From CAVTJL01 sp963752325 (GTDB lineage: Bacteria; Pseudomonadota; Alphaproteobacteria; Geminicoccales; Geminicoccaceae), in contig CAVVXU010000004.1 in the NCBI GenBank assembly GCA_963752325.1, positions 573,549 through 637,548 of the forward strand: DNA of 64,000 nt, written 5' to 3'. Shown here piece by piece: positions 42,631 to 52,310 of this stretch; position 1 is the first letter of the stretch, and every line of letters begins with the position of its first letter. Made by a program: the position numbers and the translations under genes. A model generated the notes under the pieces. That model saw only the letters and a program-made list of their open reading frames with translations, did not search any database and was not told where the DNA came from.

Positions 42631-43896
42631 TGAGCGACAACACGACCGAGATCACCACGCTGGCCAACGGCCTCCGCGTGATGACCGAGAGCATGCCTCG
42701 GCTGGAGACGGCGTGTGTCGGTGTTTGGGTGGACGTGGGAGCGCGCTACGAGGCCGCGGAGGTGAACGGCGTCGCGCACATGCTGGAGCACATGGCGTTC
42801 AAAGGCACGCAAAGCCGCTCGGCGCGGGCCATTGCCGAGGAGATCGAGAACGTAGGCGGCTCTCTCAACGCCTACACCTCGCGCGAGCATACGGCCTACT
42901 ACGCCCGCGTGATGGCGGATGACGTCCCGCTGGCCGTGGATCTCCTCGCGGATATCCTCCAGCACTCGACGTTCGAGGAGGGCGAGCTCGACAAGGAGCG
43001 GCAGGTGATCCTGCAGGAGATCGGCCAGGTTCAGGACACGCCCGACGACCTCGTGTTCGACCTCTTTCAGGAGAGCGCCTATCCCGACCAGCCGGTCGGA
43101 CGGTCGATCCTGGGCCCGGAGGAGATCGTCGAGCGCATGCCGCGCCGGGCCCTGGTCGACTATATGGGCGCGTACTACGGACCCTCACGCCTGGTCCTGG
43201 CGGGGGCAGGCAAGGTCGATCACCATCGCCTCGTTGAGCTGGCCGATCGATTGTTCGGGGATCTGACTGTTGGCGCGGGAGCCGCAGCCGAGCACGCCAG
43301 CTACGTCGGAGGGCGAACGATCGAGCACCGTCCCGACCTCGAGCAGGTGCACGTCTGCCTCGGGGTCGAGGCGTTCGGCTATCACGACCCCGACTATTTC
43401 GCCCTTCAGGTGCTCTCGACGGCGCTGGGCGGAGGCATGTCGTCCCGGCTGTTCCAAGAGGTCCGGGAGAATCGTGGGCTTTGCTACTCGATCTTCTCGT
43501 TCGGGGCCGCCTATCACGATACGGGCCTTCTCGGTGTCTATGCCGGAACCGGCGAGGACGAGCTCGCCGAGCTCTTTCCGGTGATCGGCGAGGAGCTTGA
43601 GAAGCTCCTGACCAAGCCGACCGAGGAGGAGCTTGCGCGGGCACGCGCCCAGCTCAAGGCCAGCCTGCTGATGGGGCTGGAGGGGGCCTACTCGGTCGCC
43701 GACGACATGGCGCGTCAGCTGCTGTGTTTCGGCCGGCGAACTCTCCACCGCGGAGGTTGTTGCCAAGGTCGAGGCGGTGGATGCCGATGCCGTCCGCCGT
43801 GTCGGGCGTCGGCTCTTCGCTGGCGGCGAGCCCACCCTGGCCGTTCTCGGGCCGACGAAGGAGATCCCGCCGCTCGGTTGGCTCGGCCCTATGTGA
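42630..43896 (+). CDS. M16-family processing peptidase, one frameshift
   Basis: About 421 residues, like mitochondrial processing peptidase beta and alphaproteobacterial PqqL/MPP-like proteins. The inverted zinc motif HxxEH is in HMLEHMAFKGTQSRSARAIA, with the distal Glu in KERQVILQEIGQVQDTPDD. The second half includes LGGGMSSRLFQEVRENRGLC and YSIFSFGAAY. One extra C near 43731 (TTCGGCCGGCGAACT for TTCGGCGGCGAACT) breaks the frame; without it the text runs FGGELSTAEVVAKVEAVDAD to the stop at 43896. The length is 3n+1, as expected for one insertion. It follows thrC directly, a common alphaproteobacterial pairing. Confidence 0.87.
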
Positions 43897-44008
43897 GATG
43901 GCGAGCTGCGGCTCGGTCCATCGGCGATCGAGGCGCGCGCTTCCTCGAGCCGGGACTTTTCTCTCAGGCCTTCTTGCCGCGCTGGTATCGGCGGCGTAGT
44001 CCCGAGGC

Positions 44009-45658
44009 ATGAGCCTGAGCGCCGTGAGGTCTGAGCGCCGCGAGGGGGGCATCATGGCCCCCATGCGCATCCGGATGTTCCGGGCGCTTTGGCTGAGCGT
44101 GACGGTCTCGAACTTCGGCTGGCTCATCCAGTCGGTCGGCGCTGCTTGGTTGATGACCTCGCTCGCCGGCACGCCCGACCTCGTGGCGCTGGTTCAGACC
44201 GCCGTCCAGGCGCCGATCGTCTGCCTGTCGCTCGTCGGTGGTGCCGCGGCGGATGTGTGGGACCGGCGTGTCGTTCTTCTGATCGCCCAGATCTGGATGC
44301 TGGTCGTCTCGATCCTTCTCGCGGCGCTCACCTGGCTCGGCATGATGAGCCCGACCTCGCTGCTGATCTTCACCTTCGCGCTCGGCCTGGGAACGGCGCT
44401 CCAGGGGCCCGCCTTCCAGTCGGTCGTGCGCGAGCTGGTGCCCGGAGAGGATCTCGCTGCGGCAGTGACGTTGAACGCCGTAGCCTTCAACTTCGCGCGT
44501 GCGGCGGCTCCGGCCATGGGTGGTGCCATCGTGGCGCTGGCCGGCGCGCAGGCCGCCTTTCTCGTCAACGCCTTCAGCTACACGGCCCTCATTGCGGTGC
44601 TTCTGGTCTGGCGCCGGCCTGTCGTCAGGGACGAGCTGCCGCGCGAGCGGGTGACGAAGGCGATCGTCACCGGTCTGCGCTACGTGGCCGAGGCGCCGGC
44701 TATCCGGGTCGTTCTCCTTCGCAACATGAGCTTTTCCTTCGCCGCCGGCTCGGCCCTGGCGCTGCTTCCCCTCGTCGCCAGGGATCTGCTGGGCGGCGGG
44801 CCCGTGACCTACGGCGTCCTCTTGGGCGGCTTCGGGGTCGGCGCCATGGTGGGGGCTTTCCTCATTCACCCGGCACGGCTCCGCTACGGGTCCGAGGCGG
44901 TGGTGCGCGTCCTCACGGTGTTCTTCGCCGGCATGCTCTGCGTGCTGGGCCTCGTGCCGAGCCTGCTCGCGATGCTGGTGGCGCTGGCCTTCGGCGGGGC
45001 CGCTTGGCTCGGCTCCTTCGCGATCTTCAACATCACCGTCCAGACGGCTTCGGCGTTCTGGGTGCAGGCCCGCGTCTTCGCCGTCTATCAGACGTTCATG
45101 TTCGGAGCGATGGCGCTGGGCAGCTGGATTTGGGGCGTTCTGGCGCACCAGCTTGGCATCGGCCACGCGTTGCTGGTCGCTGCCACGTGGATGGGCGCCA
45201 CGCTCCTCTTGAGCCTACGCTTCAAGCTGCCCTCGGGACCGGCTCCGGATCTTCGCCCCTCCGATCGGCGGACAGAGCCTGTCGTGGCGTTCCCGTTCGA
45301 CCAGGACGAGGGGCCGATCCTCGTGCTCGTCGAGTACCGCGTCTCGCTGCAGGACGGGCGATCCTTCGCGCGGGCCATCGAGGAGGTCGGGCACCTGCGC
45401 AAGCGGAACGGCGCCACGCGCTGGCAGGTGTTCCAGGACGTGGCCAATACCGAGCGTTGGGTTGAGGTGTTCTCGGTCGCGAGCTGGCTCGACTATCGCC
45501 GGCAGGCCCGGCGGGCCACGGCGACCGACGAGGCAATCGAGGGGCGCGCCCGGCTCTATCACAAAGGTGAGGATCCGCCCCGCCTGCAGCATCTGGTCGC
45601 AAGGCGCCTCGATGCCCGGATCGCCGACACCGGCTATCGAGGCGGGGAGGCAAGGTAG
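44009..45658 (+). CDS. MFS transporter, EntS/MFS_3-like
   Basis: 549 residues. About eleven to twelve membrane spans begin at FRALWLSVTVSNFGWLIQSV; typical MFS_3 text includes GAAADVWDRRVVLLIAQIWM, GTALQGPAFQSVVRELVPGE and ALNAVAFNFARAAAPAMGG-like NAVAFNFARAAAPAMGGAIV. After the last span near residue 410 comes a soluble domain of about 120 residues (VLVEYRVSLQDGRSFARAIE, WVEVFSVASWLDYRRQ), standard for this subfamily and similar to small antibiotic-biosynthesis monooxygenase folds. It is probably an efflux pump; substrate unknown. ATG at 44054 (MAPMRIRMF) is a plausible alternative start. It converges with purA at a 6-base gap. Confidence 0.87.
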   Translation: MSLSAVRSERREGGIMAPMRIRMFRALWLSVTVSNFGWLIQSVGAAWLMTSLAGTPDLVALVQTAVQAPIVCLSLVGGAAADVWDRRVVLLIAQIWMLVVSILLAALTWLGMMSPTSLLIFTFALGLGTALQGPAFQSVVRELVPGEDLAAAVTLNAVAFNFARAAAPAMGGAIVALAGAQAAFLVNAFSYTALIAVLLVWRRPVVRDELPRERVTKAIVTGLRYVAEAPAIRVVLLRNMSFSFAAGSALALLPLVARDLLGGGPVTYGVLLGGFGVGAMVGAFLIHPARLRYGSEAVVRVLTVFFAGMLCVLGLVPSLLAMLVALAFGGAAWLGSFAIFNITVQTASAFWVQARVFAVYQTFMFGAMALGSWIWGVLAHQLGIGHALLVAATWMGATLLLSLRFKLPSGPAPDLRPSDRRTEPVVAFPFDQDEGPILVLVEYRVSLQDGRSFARAIEEVGHLRKRNGATRWQVFQDVANTERWVEVFSVASWLDYRRQARRATATDEAIEGRARLYHKGEDPPRLQHLVARRLDARIADTGYRGGEAR

Positions 45659-45664
45659 GCTGGG

Positions 45665-46972
45665 TCAGTCGGCGAAGGGGTCTCGCACCAGGATCGTGTC
45701 GTCACGGTCCGGGCTCGTGGACAACAGTGCCACCGGACACTCGACGAGCTCCTCGAGCCGCTTGACGTATTTGACGGCGTTGGCCGGAAGCTGCGCGAAG
45801 CTGCGGGCGCCCCTCGTGCTCTCGGACCACCCCTCCAGCTCCTCGAACACCGGCTTTGCGGCCGCCTGCGCGCCCATGCCCGCTGGCAGGTGGTGCAGAA
45901 GCTGGCCCTGGAGGCTGTAGGCCGTGCAGACCTTGAGCGTCGACATGCCGTCCAGCACGTCGAGCTTGGTCAGGGCCAGGCCAGCGATCCCTCCGAGGCG
46001 CGCCGCCTGCCGCACCAGCACGGCATCGAACCAACCGCAGCGGCGCGGCCTTCCGGTCACCGTGCCGAACTCATTGCCCCGCTCACCGATGCCACGCCCG
46101 ATCTCGTCGTGCAGCTCTGTGGGGAAGGGCCCAGCCCCGACGCGGGTGGTGTAGGCCTTGGAGATGCCGAGCACATAGCCGACGCTGTCGGGGCCGAGTC
46201 CCGAGCCCGTCGCCGCGGCCCCGGCCATCGTGTTGGACGAGGTCACGAAGGGATAGGTGCCGTGGTCGACGTCGAGCATGGCGCCCTGGGCGCCCTCGAA
46301 CAGGATGCGGCGGCCGGCCCGCTTGAGCTCGGCGAGCCGCAGCCACACGGGCTCCGCAAAGGGTAGGAGCTTCGGGGCGAGCGCGCGAAGCTGTGCCAGG
46401 AGCGCATCGCCGTCGACCTCGTCGATGCCGAGGCCGCGGCGCAGGGCGTTGTGATGGAGCAGCAGCTCATGCACCTTCTGCTCCAGCATCGCCGTGTCGG
46501 CGAGATCGCAGACGCGGATCGCGCGGCGCGCCACCTTGTCCTCGTAGGCAGGGCCGATGCCCCGGCCCGTGGTGCCGATCTTCCCGGGGCCCTGATTGCT
46601 CTTCTCGCGGGCCTGCTCGCGGGCCCGATCGAGCTCGCCATGCAGGGGCAGGATCAGCGGAGCGTTCTCGGCGAGGCGCAAGGTATCGGTCGTGATCGAG
46701 ACGCCCTCAGCCCGCAGCGTCTCGATCTCCTTGATCAGCGCCCACGGGTCGACGACCACGCCGTTGCCGATGATCGAAAGCTTGCCACGCCGCACGACGC
46801 CGGAAGGCAGCAGCGACAGCTTGTAGGTCCTGCCCTCGACCACCAGCGTGTGGCCGGCATTGTGCCCGCCCTGAAAGCGAACCACGACGTCGGCGCGCTC
46901 CGAGAGCCAATCGACGATCTTGCCTTTGCCCTCGTCGCCCCACTGCGCGCCGACCACGGCGACGTTTCCCAT
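45665..46972 (-). CDS. purA: Adenylosuccinate synthetase
   Basis: 435 residues. Makes adenylosuccinate from IMP, aspartate and GTP; purB, which acts next, lies 21 kb upstream in this window. Signatures are WGDEGKGKIVDWL (P-loop, near residue 11), RFQGGHNAGHTLVV, GTTGRGIGPAYEDK (here TTGRGIGPAYEDKVARRAIR), LFEGAQGAMLDVDHGTYPFV with TSSNT, and GRPRRCGWFD. The start MGNVAVVGAQWGDEG is the usual one; the in-frame extension to 47071 is not. It is divergent from the trypsin-like protease gene. Confidence 0.96.
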   Translation of the reverse strand: MGNVAVVGAQWGDEGKGKIVDWLSERADVVVRFQGGHNAGHTLVVEGRTYKLSLLPSGVVRRGKLSIIGNGVVVDPWALIKEIETLRAEGVSITTDTLRLAENAPLILPLHGELDRAREQAREKSNQGPGKIGTTGRGIGPAYEDKVARRAIRVCDLADTAMLEQKVHELLLHHNALRRGLGIDEVDGDALLAQLRALAPKLLPFAEPVWLRLAELKRAGRRILFEGAQGAMLDVDHGTYPFVTSSNTMAGAAATGSGLGPDSVGYVLGISKAYTTRVGAGPFPTELHDEIGRGIGERGNEFGTVTGRPRRCGWFDAVLVRQAARLGGIAGLALTKLDVLDGMSTLKVCTAYSLQGQLLHHLPAGMGAQAAAKPVFEELEGWSESTRGARSFAQLPANAVKYVKRLEELVECPVALLSTSPDRDDTILVRDPFAD

Positions 46973-47113
46973 CGATCCAATCTCCCGGGTGCGGTGCGCC
47001 GGACCTCCTACACCGGAGGTCCCGGGAATGCCAGCCCGGCGGAATCCGCATGGGCCTTTTGGACCCGCCACCGGCGCAACCTACATAAGGCGGCGCTCCA
47101 TCAGGAGACCAGC

Positions 47114-48137
47114 ATGTATCTAGATCCAGACTCCGTAGGACTGATTGGCGCACCGGGCGGTGAGCCGCAGCGCGCCGCCGTGCCCGGGCCCGAGGCAGCC
47201 GAGACCGCGCTGCTCGATGCCTATTCGGATGCTGTGGCGTCCGCGGCGGCGCGGGTTGCCCCGGCCGTCGCTCATCTGGTCGTCGCGCGGGGCGGGCGTG
47301 CGGCCGGCTCGGGCTCCGGCTTTCTCGTAACCTCCGATGGCTATCTTTTGACGAACAGCCACGTGGTCCATGACGCCGAGTCCGTGCGGGCGACGTTTCC
47401 CGACGGGACGAGCGGCAAGGCATGGCTCGTCGGCGAGGACGCCGACACCGACGTCGCGGTTCTGCAGGTCCACAATGGGCCGGCGGCCCACCTCGAGCTC
47501 GGCTCGTCGACGCGGTCTTCGCGTCGGCCAGATCGCGATCGCCGTCGGCAACCCGCTCGGGTTCGATTTCTCGGTCACCGCCGGTGTGGTCAGCGCGCTC
47601 GGGCGCTCCCTGCGCAGCCAGTCGGGCCGGCTCATCGACGACGTGCTGCAGACGGACGCGGCGCTGAACCCGGGCAACTCCGGCGGCCCGCTCATCGACA
47701 GCCGGGGTCGCGTCATCGGTGTGAACACGGCCACGATCCTGGGTGCCCAGGGGCTGTGCTTTGCGGTAGCGAGCAATACCGTGGAGTTCGTCCTGGGCGA
47801 GATTCTTCGCCATGGGCACGTTCGGCGTGCCTATCTGGGCTTGGGTGGCCAGACCATCGCGCTGTCGCGTCCCTTCGCCCGCCGGCTCGGCCGAGAGAGC
47901 CTGACGGCGTTGCGGGTGGCCGCGGTCGAGCCCGGCGGGCCGGCTGCAAGGGCGGGGCTCGTCGAGGGCGACCTTCTGCTCGAGCTGGGTGGCCATCAGG
48001 TGTCCGGCGTCGATGACCTGCATCGCCTGCTGGCATCCGAGCGGACGGGCACGGCCCTCTCCGTCACTGTCCTGCGGGCCGGCCGGGTCATCGAGATGGG
48101 CCTCGTGCCGGTCGACCGCCCGGACGCCCGTCACTGA
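47114..48137 (+). CDS. Trypsin-like serine protease with PDZ domain (DegP/HtrA-like), one frameshift
   Basis: About 340 residues. The catalytic triad is His in LLTNSHVVHDA, Asp in DADTDVAVLQV and Ser in NPGNSGGPLIDS. A PDZ domain follows (AAVEPGGPAARAGLVEGDLL and VSGVDDLHRLL). No signal peptide is apparent, so it may be cytosolic, which is unusual for HtrA proteins. One extra T near 47518 (ACGCGGTCTTCGCGTC for ACGCGGCTTCGCGTC) breaks the frame; removing it joins LGSSTRLRVGQIAIAVGNPL. The length is 3n+1. Probably protein quality control. Confidence 0.87.
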
Positions 48138-48180
48138 GAAGCGCGCCGCTTTCCCTGATCTGCAAGAGTCCTCTTGTGGA

Positions 48181-49791
48181 TCAGGGGTGTGGCGGATCCC
48201 ACTGATAGATCCAGGTCTCCGTCAGCGTCGACGGCCCGAGCTTCAGATACATGCGCAGATCGATCGGCTCTGTGCCCTCCCAGCTGATGTCGAAATTGAC
48301 GCGCCAGCCATTGATCTCCGGCAGAGGCCGGGCAAGCGGTGAGATCAGGATCTTGCCATCGAGCGCGGTCAGCCGCTCGACCGTGCCGCGTGAGAGCGTG
48401 ATCACCGGCTCGACCGGCTCGTTCTTGTGGATCAGGGGAAGATCGCCGCCGGAAAAATCGACGACGAACTTTCTTAGGTTCTTCTTGGGAGCATGCCCGA
48501 TGATGCCGCCTGCTCCTATCCGGGTGGCGACGCATATCGCGAGGTTGACCGGCTTCACCGGTGGCCGCTCGCACCAGTAGAGGCGGTAGCCCAGCTCAAC
48601 CTCGTGACCGGGCCCGAAGGGCTCGGCGGGCTTCCAGAACGCGACGATGTTGTCCATCGTCTCGTCCGGCGTAGGCAGCTCCACGAGCATCACGCTACCC
48701 TTGCCCCAGTTCCCGTCAGGAACGACCCAGACGCTCGGTCGCCTCTCGTACTGGGCCCCTTCGTCTTGATAGTCGTTGAAGTCTCGGTCGCGTTGCAGCA
48801 GGCCGAAGCCTTTGGGGTTCTCGTCGAGGAAGGAGCTCACCCGCACGGACGGCGGATTGACGAGAGGCCGCCAGATCCACTCGCCAGCGCCGGTCCACAT
48901 GGAGAGCCCATCCGAATCGTGGATCTCTGGCCGCCAGTCATCGGCGACCCGGCGATCGTTCTCGCCACATTGAAACATGCTCGTCATGGGCGCGATGCCC
49001 AGGCGCTCGACCGGCTTCCTTGGGTAGAGGTGACACGCCACGTCCATGATGGTGGTGCCGCCAGGAGCGATGTCGAATCGGTAGGCGCCGGTCGTGCTGA
49101 AGCTGTCGAGCAGCGCATAGACGGTGAGCGTCGTGCTCGTCGGCTCCGGGCGCACCAGCCAGAAGTGGCGGAACACGGGAAACTCCTCGGGACGTCCGTC
49201 CATGCCCGTATCGATCGCGAGCCCACGGCAGGATATGCCGTAGTGGCTCTGCGAGTCGGTGGCACGGAAGTAGGACGCTCCCTGGAAGACCACCACGTCC
49301 TGAGCGAAGTTCTCGTGAAAGTGCAAGCGAAAGCCGGCAAAGCCCAGATCGGCGGGGAGAGGCGGGTCGAAGTGGTTCGGACCATAATCGAACATGGCCG
49401 GGTCGTAGCGAATGGGCGTGGCCTTGCCGTCGGTCACCTCGTCGATGCGCACGGCCGCCTTGAAGAAGATGCCGCGGTGAAAGAACTGCACCTGAAAGGG
49501 CAGGTCGCTATGCGCCCAGAGCGCATGCTCCGGCTTGAATCTGATGGCGTTATATTCGTCCCAGGTGAGGGCGGCGACGGCGGGCGGAAGGTCCTCGGAA
49601 GGCGGCGCGTAGGCCGTTCCGGCCAGATCGTGTGCGTGGCCCTTGAGCCAGTCCCAGCTGAAAGGCTCACCTTCTCCTTGGGAGGGCTGAGGCGGCTGGG
49701 CCAACAGGGCCGGCGCGTTGGCAACGACCTTGGCTGCCAACCCCCAGCCCGCCACCATGGCTGCGCTTTCGAAAAGGTCCCGTCGTCTCAT
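48181..49791 (-). CDS. Periplasmic glucan biosynthesis protein (OpgG/OpgD family)
   Basis: 536 residues. The N-terminus MRRRDLFESAAMVAGWGLAA has a twin-arginine motif, so Tat export to the periplasm is likely, as for OpgD. The MdoG domain is clear: YNAIRFKPEHALWAHSDLPF, QVQFFHRGIFFKAAVRI, ASYFRATDSQSHYGISCRGL, EEFPVFRHFWLVRPEPTSTT, DWRPEIHDSDGLSMWTGAGE, WIWRPLVNPP, GFGLLQRDRDFNDYQDEGAQ, YERRPSVWV. Such proteins are needed to make osmoregulated periplasmic beta-glucans. No opgH glucosyltransferase is nearby. The long in-frame extension to 50310 is a shadow of serC. Confidence 0.92.
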   Translation of the reverse strand: MRRRDLFESAAMVAGWGLAAKVVANAPALLAQPPQPSQGEGEPFSWDWLKGHAHDLAGTAYAPPSEDLPPAVAALTWDEYNAIRFKPEHALWAHSDLPFQVQFFHRGIFFKAAVRIDEVTDGKATPIRYDPAMFDYGPNHFDPPLPADLGFAGFRLHFHENFAQDVVVFQGASYFRATDSQSHYGISCRGLAIDTGMDGRPEEFPVFRHFWLVRPEPTSTTLTVYALLDSFSTTGAYRFDIAPGGTTIMDVACHLYPRKPVERLGIAPMTSMFQCGENDRRVADDWRPEIHDSDGLSMWTGAGEWIWRPLVNPPSVRVSSFLDENPKGFGLLQRDRDFNDYQDEGAQYERRPSVWVVPDGNWGKGSVMLVELPTPDETMDNIVAFWKPAEPFGPGHEVELGYRLYWCERPPVKPVNLAICVATRIGAGGIIGHAPKKNLRKFVVDFSGGDLPLIHKNEPVEPVITLSRGTVERLTALDGKILISPLARPLPEINGWRVNFDISWEGTEPIDLRMYLKLGPSTLTETWIYQWDPPHP

Positions 49792-49910
49792 CGCTGTCCG
49801 TGCCACATCTGCATCGCCGATGCCACGCCCGGTGGCCCCGCCCGCTCGATAACCTTCCACCCGCCTCGCGGTGCCGCGCCGCGATATCGCCCGATCGGCA
49901 GAGCCGGGCG

Positions 49911-51083
49911 TCAGGTTGCCGCAGCTGACCCGATGCCCATTTCCGTGGCGGCGGCGAAGCTCCAGTCGAGCCAGGGAAGCAGCGCCTCGAGGTCGCCGGC
50001 CTCCACCGTGGCGCCGCACCAGATCCGAAGACCGGGAGGCGCATCGCGGTAGCTCGCTATGTCGAAGGCGGCGCCGGCCTCGGCCAGGGACGTGCTCATC
50101 TGCGCGACGAACCGCCGCTGCAAGGCATCGCTCGCCGAGGCGAAGGCCGGATCCACGATCCGCAGGCAGACCGAGGTGGTCGAGCGTTGTGCCGGCTCGC
50201 GGGCGAGAAAGTCGACCCAGGCCGTGCGCTCCACCCAGGCCTCGACGATATCCATGTTCCGCTCCGACCTCGCGATCAGCCCGGACAGGCCGCCGGAATC
50301 CTCGGCCCATCTCAGCCCGTCCAGGGCATCCTCGACGGCGACCATCGATGGCGTGTTGATGGTCTCGCCCTCGAAGATGCCGTGGATGACGCGCCCCCGG
50401 CTCGCGAGCCGGTAGAGCTTGGGTATCGGCCAGGGCGGCTGATGCGCCTCGAGACGCGTCACGGCGCGCGGCGAGAGGACAAGCACGCCGTGCTGCGCCT
50501 CTCCGCCAAGAACCTTCTGCCAGGACCAGGTCACGACATCGAGCTTCTGCCAGGGAAGCTCCATGGCGAAGGCAGCCGAGGTCGCGTCACAGAAGGTGAG
50601 GCCCTCGCGATCGGCGGCAATCCACGATGCGTCGGGGATCCGCACGCCCGAGGTCGTGCCGTTCCAGCAGAAGACCGTGTCGCGACGGGGATCGACGCCC
50701 GCCAGATCTGGAAGCTCTCCATAGGGCGCCTCGAGCGCCCTGACGTCCGGCAGCCGGAGCTGATCGCGCAGATCGGCGAGCCAGCCCCTCCCGAAGGCCT
50801 CGAAGGCGATGACATCGACACCGCGTGGGCCGAGAAGCGACCACATCGCCGCCTCGAAGGCGCCGGTGTCGGAGCCGCCTATGATGCCCAGCCGGTAGTC
50901 AGCGGGGATGCCCAGGATCGCGCGGGACCGCTCGCACACCTCGACGAGACGGGCCTTGGCGGGGGTGGACCTGTGCGAGCGCCCGACCAGCGCATCCTCC
51001 AGCACGCGCGGCGACCAACCCGGCCGCTTGGCGGTCGGGCCGGAGCCGAAGCAGGGGTTGTGAGGACGGATCTCTGGTCGCAA
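49911..51083 (-). CDS. serC: Phosphoserine transaminase, alphaproteobacterial type
   Basis: 390 residues. PLP enzyme making phosphoserine in serine synthesis. The N-terminal NPCFGSGPTAKRPGW is the mark of the alphaproteobacterial/methanogen SerC subgroup. The PLP lysine lies in VVTWSWQKVLGGEAQHGVLV, after FCDATSAAFAMELPW. Also GIIGGSDTGAFEAAMWSLLG and RVIHGIFEGETINTPSMVAV. The TTG at 51083, directly before the conserved start (LRPEIRPHNPCF), is the best start; no ATG fits. serA is not adjacent, although it often is in related genomes. It is divergent from ispH. Confidence 0.88.
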   Translation of the reverse strand: MRPEIRPHNPCFGSGPTAKRPGWSPRVLEDALVGRSHRSTPAKARLVEVCERSRAILGIPADYRLGIIGGSDTGAFEAAMWSLLGPRGVDVIAFEAFGRGWLADLRDQLRLPDVRALEAPYGELPDLAGVDPRRDTVFCWNGTTSGVRIPDASWIAADREGLTFCDATSAAFAMELPWQKLDVVTWSWQKVLGGEAQHGVLVLSPRAVTRLEAHQPPWPIPKLYRLASRGRVIHGIFEGETINTPSMVAVEDALDGLRWAEDSGGLSGLIARSERNMDIVEAWVERTAWVDFLAREPAQRSTTSVCLRIVDPAFASASDALQRRFVAQMSTSLAEAGAAFDIASYRDAPPGLRIWCGATVEAGDLEALLPWLDWSFAAATEMGIGSAAAT

Positions 51084-51297
51084 GCGATGGATCTCCAGGC
51101 ACCGGGTACAGGTCGGTGAGACGCTAGAGGGAGAGCGACTGCGTCGCAACAATGCGCGAGTGAAGGATCCCGCTCGGCCCCGCGCACGTCCGTCCCCACC
51201 CCCCTCGGCTCGCCTCCTCGAGGGCTCTGTGGTACCTAGGCGCCATCTGCGGATGTCTACACGCTGTGCCGAGGAGTTGCCGTTGCTCGCGTCATCG

Positions 51298-52254
51298 ATG
51301 CCGCCGCTCGAGGTTCTGCTCGCCAAGCCGCGCGGCTTTTGCGCCGGCGTCGAGCGGGCCGTGGCGATCGTGAAGGATGCTCTCAGGGTCAACGGCCCCC
51401 CCGTCTACGTGCGACACGAGATCGTCCACAATCGGCACGTCGTGGACGAGCTGCGCGCCTTGGGCGCTGTCTTCGTCGAGGAGCTGGACGAGGTCCCGGC
51501 CGATGGGCTGGTGATCTTCTCGGCACATGGCGTGCCGAAGTCGGTGCCCGACGAGGCGCGACGGCGGCGGCTCATCTTCACGGACGCCACCTGTCCCTTG
51601 GTCTCCAAAGTCCATCGCGAGGTCGAGCATCACCAGCGCACGGGGCGTACGGTGCTCCTCATCGGTCATGCCGGGCATCCCGAGGTGATCGGAACGATGG
51701 GGCAGGCGCCCGAGGGGACGGTCCTTCTCGTGCAGACTGCTGAGGAGGCGGAGCGTGTGCGGGTGCCAGATCCCACGCGCGTCGCCTACTCGACGCAGAC
51801 GACCCTCTCGGTCAGCGACACCCAGGATATTGTTGCCGTTCTGCGGCGCCGCTTCCCCGCGCTGGAGGGACCGCGGAACGAGGATATCTGCTACGCGACG
51901 ACGAACCGACAGCGCGCCTTGATGCGGGTCGCTCCGCGCTGCGACCTGGTCCTCGTGCTCGGGGCGCCCAATTCCTCAAACTCCAGACGGCTGGTCGAGG
52001 TGGCGCTGCAATCGGGGTGCGCCCGGGCGGCGCTCGTCGAAAGCGCGGCCGACATCGATTGGTCCAGCCTCGAGGGCGTGCGTCGCCTCGGCGTTTCCGC
52101 TGGAGCCTCGGCCCCGGAGCCGCTGCTCCAGGGGCTGATCGAGGCGCTCCGGCAGCGCTTCGCCGTGACGGTCAACGAGGTCGAGTGCATCCGCGAAGAT
52201 GTCGTCTTCAAGGCGCCACCGGTTCGCCGCCGTCACCTCTCGCTAGCTTCCTGA
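51298..52254 (+). CDS. ispH: 4-hydroxy-3-methylbut-2-enyl diphosphate reductase
   Basis: 318 residues, an iron-sulfur enzyme, last step of the MEP isoprenoid pathway. The three cluster cysteines are in PRGFCAGVERA, FTDATCPLVSK and EDICYATTNRQ. Catalytic Glu and His motifs are present (HEIVHNRHVV, FSAHGVPKSV, IGHAGHPEVIGTMGQ) and the substrate loop is GAPNSSNSRRLVEVA. The Met of MPPLEVLLAKPRGF is chosen because homology begins there; MSTRCAEEL at 51253 is possible. It heads the ispH-thrB-rnhA run typical of alphaproteobacteria. Confidence 0.95.
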   Translation: MPPLEVLLAKPRGFCAGVERAVAIVKDALRVNGPPVYVRHEIVHNRHVVDELRALGAVFVEELDEVPADGLVIFSAHGVPKSVPDEARRRRLIFTDATCPLVSKVHREVEHHQRTGRTVLLIGHAGHPEVIGTMGQAPEGTVLLVQTAEEAERVRVPDPTRVAYSTQTTLSVSDTQDIVAVLRRRFPALEGPRNEDICYATTNRQRALMRVAPRCDLVLVLGAPNSSNSRRLVEVALQSGCARAALVESAADIDWSSLEGVRRLGVSAGASAPEPLLQGLIEALRQRFAVTVNEVECIREDVVFKAPPVRRRHLSLAS

Positions 52255-52310
52255 GACCGGAACGCCTCTTGATGCTGTTCCGATGGGCTCGGATCGGCTA
52301 GCAGACGGCC

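Noticed and set aside
43964..45166. 400-codon minus-strand frame opposite the MFS transporter
   Set aside because: Same complement-of-membrane-protein pattern; the transporter frame is clear.
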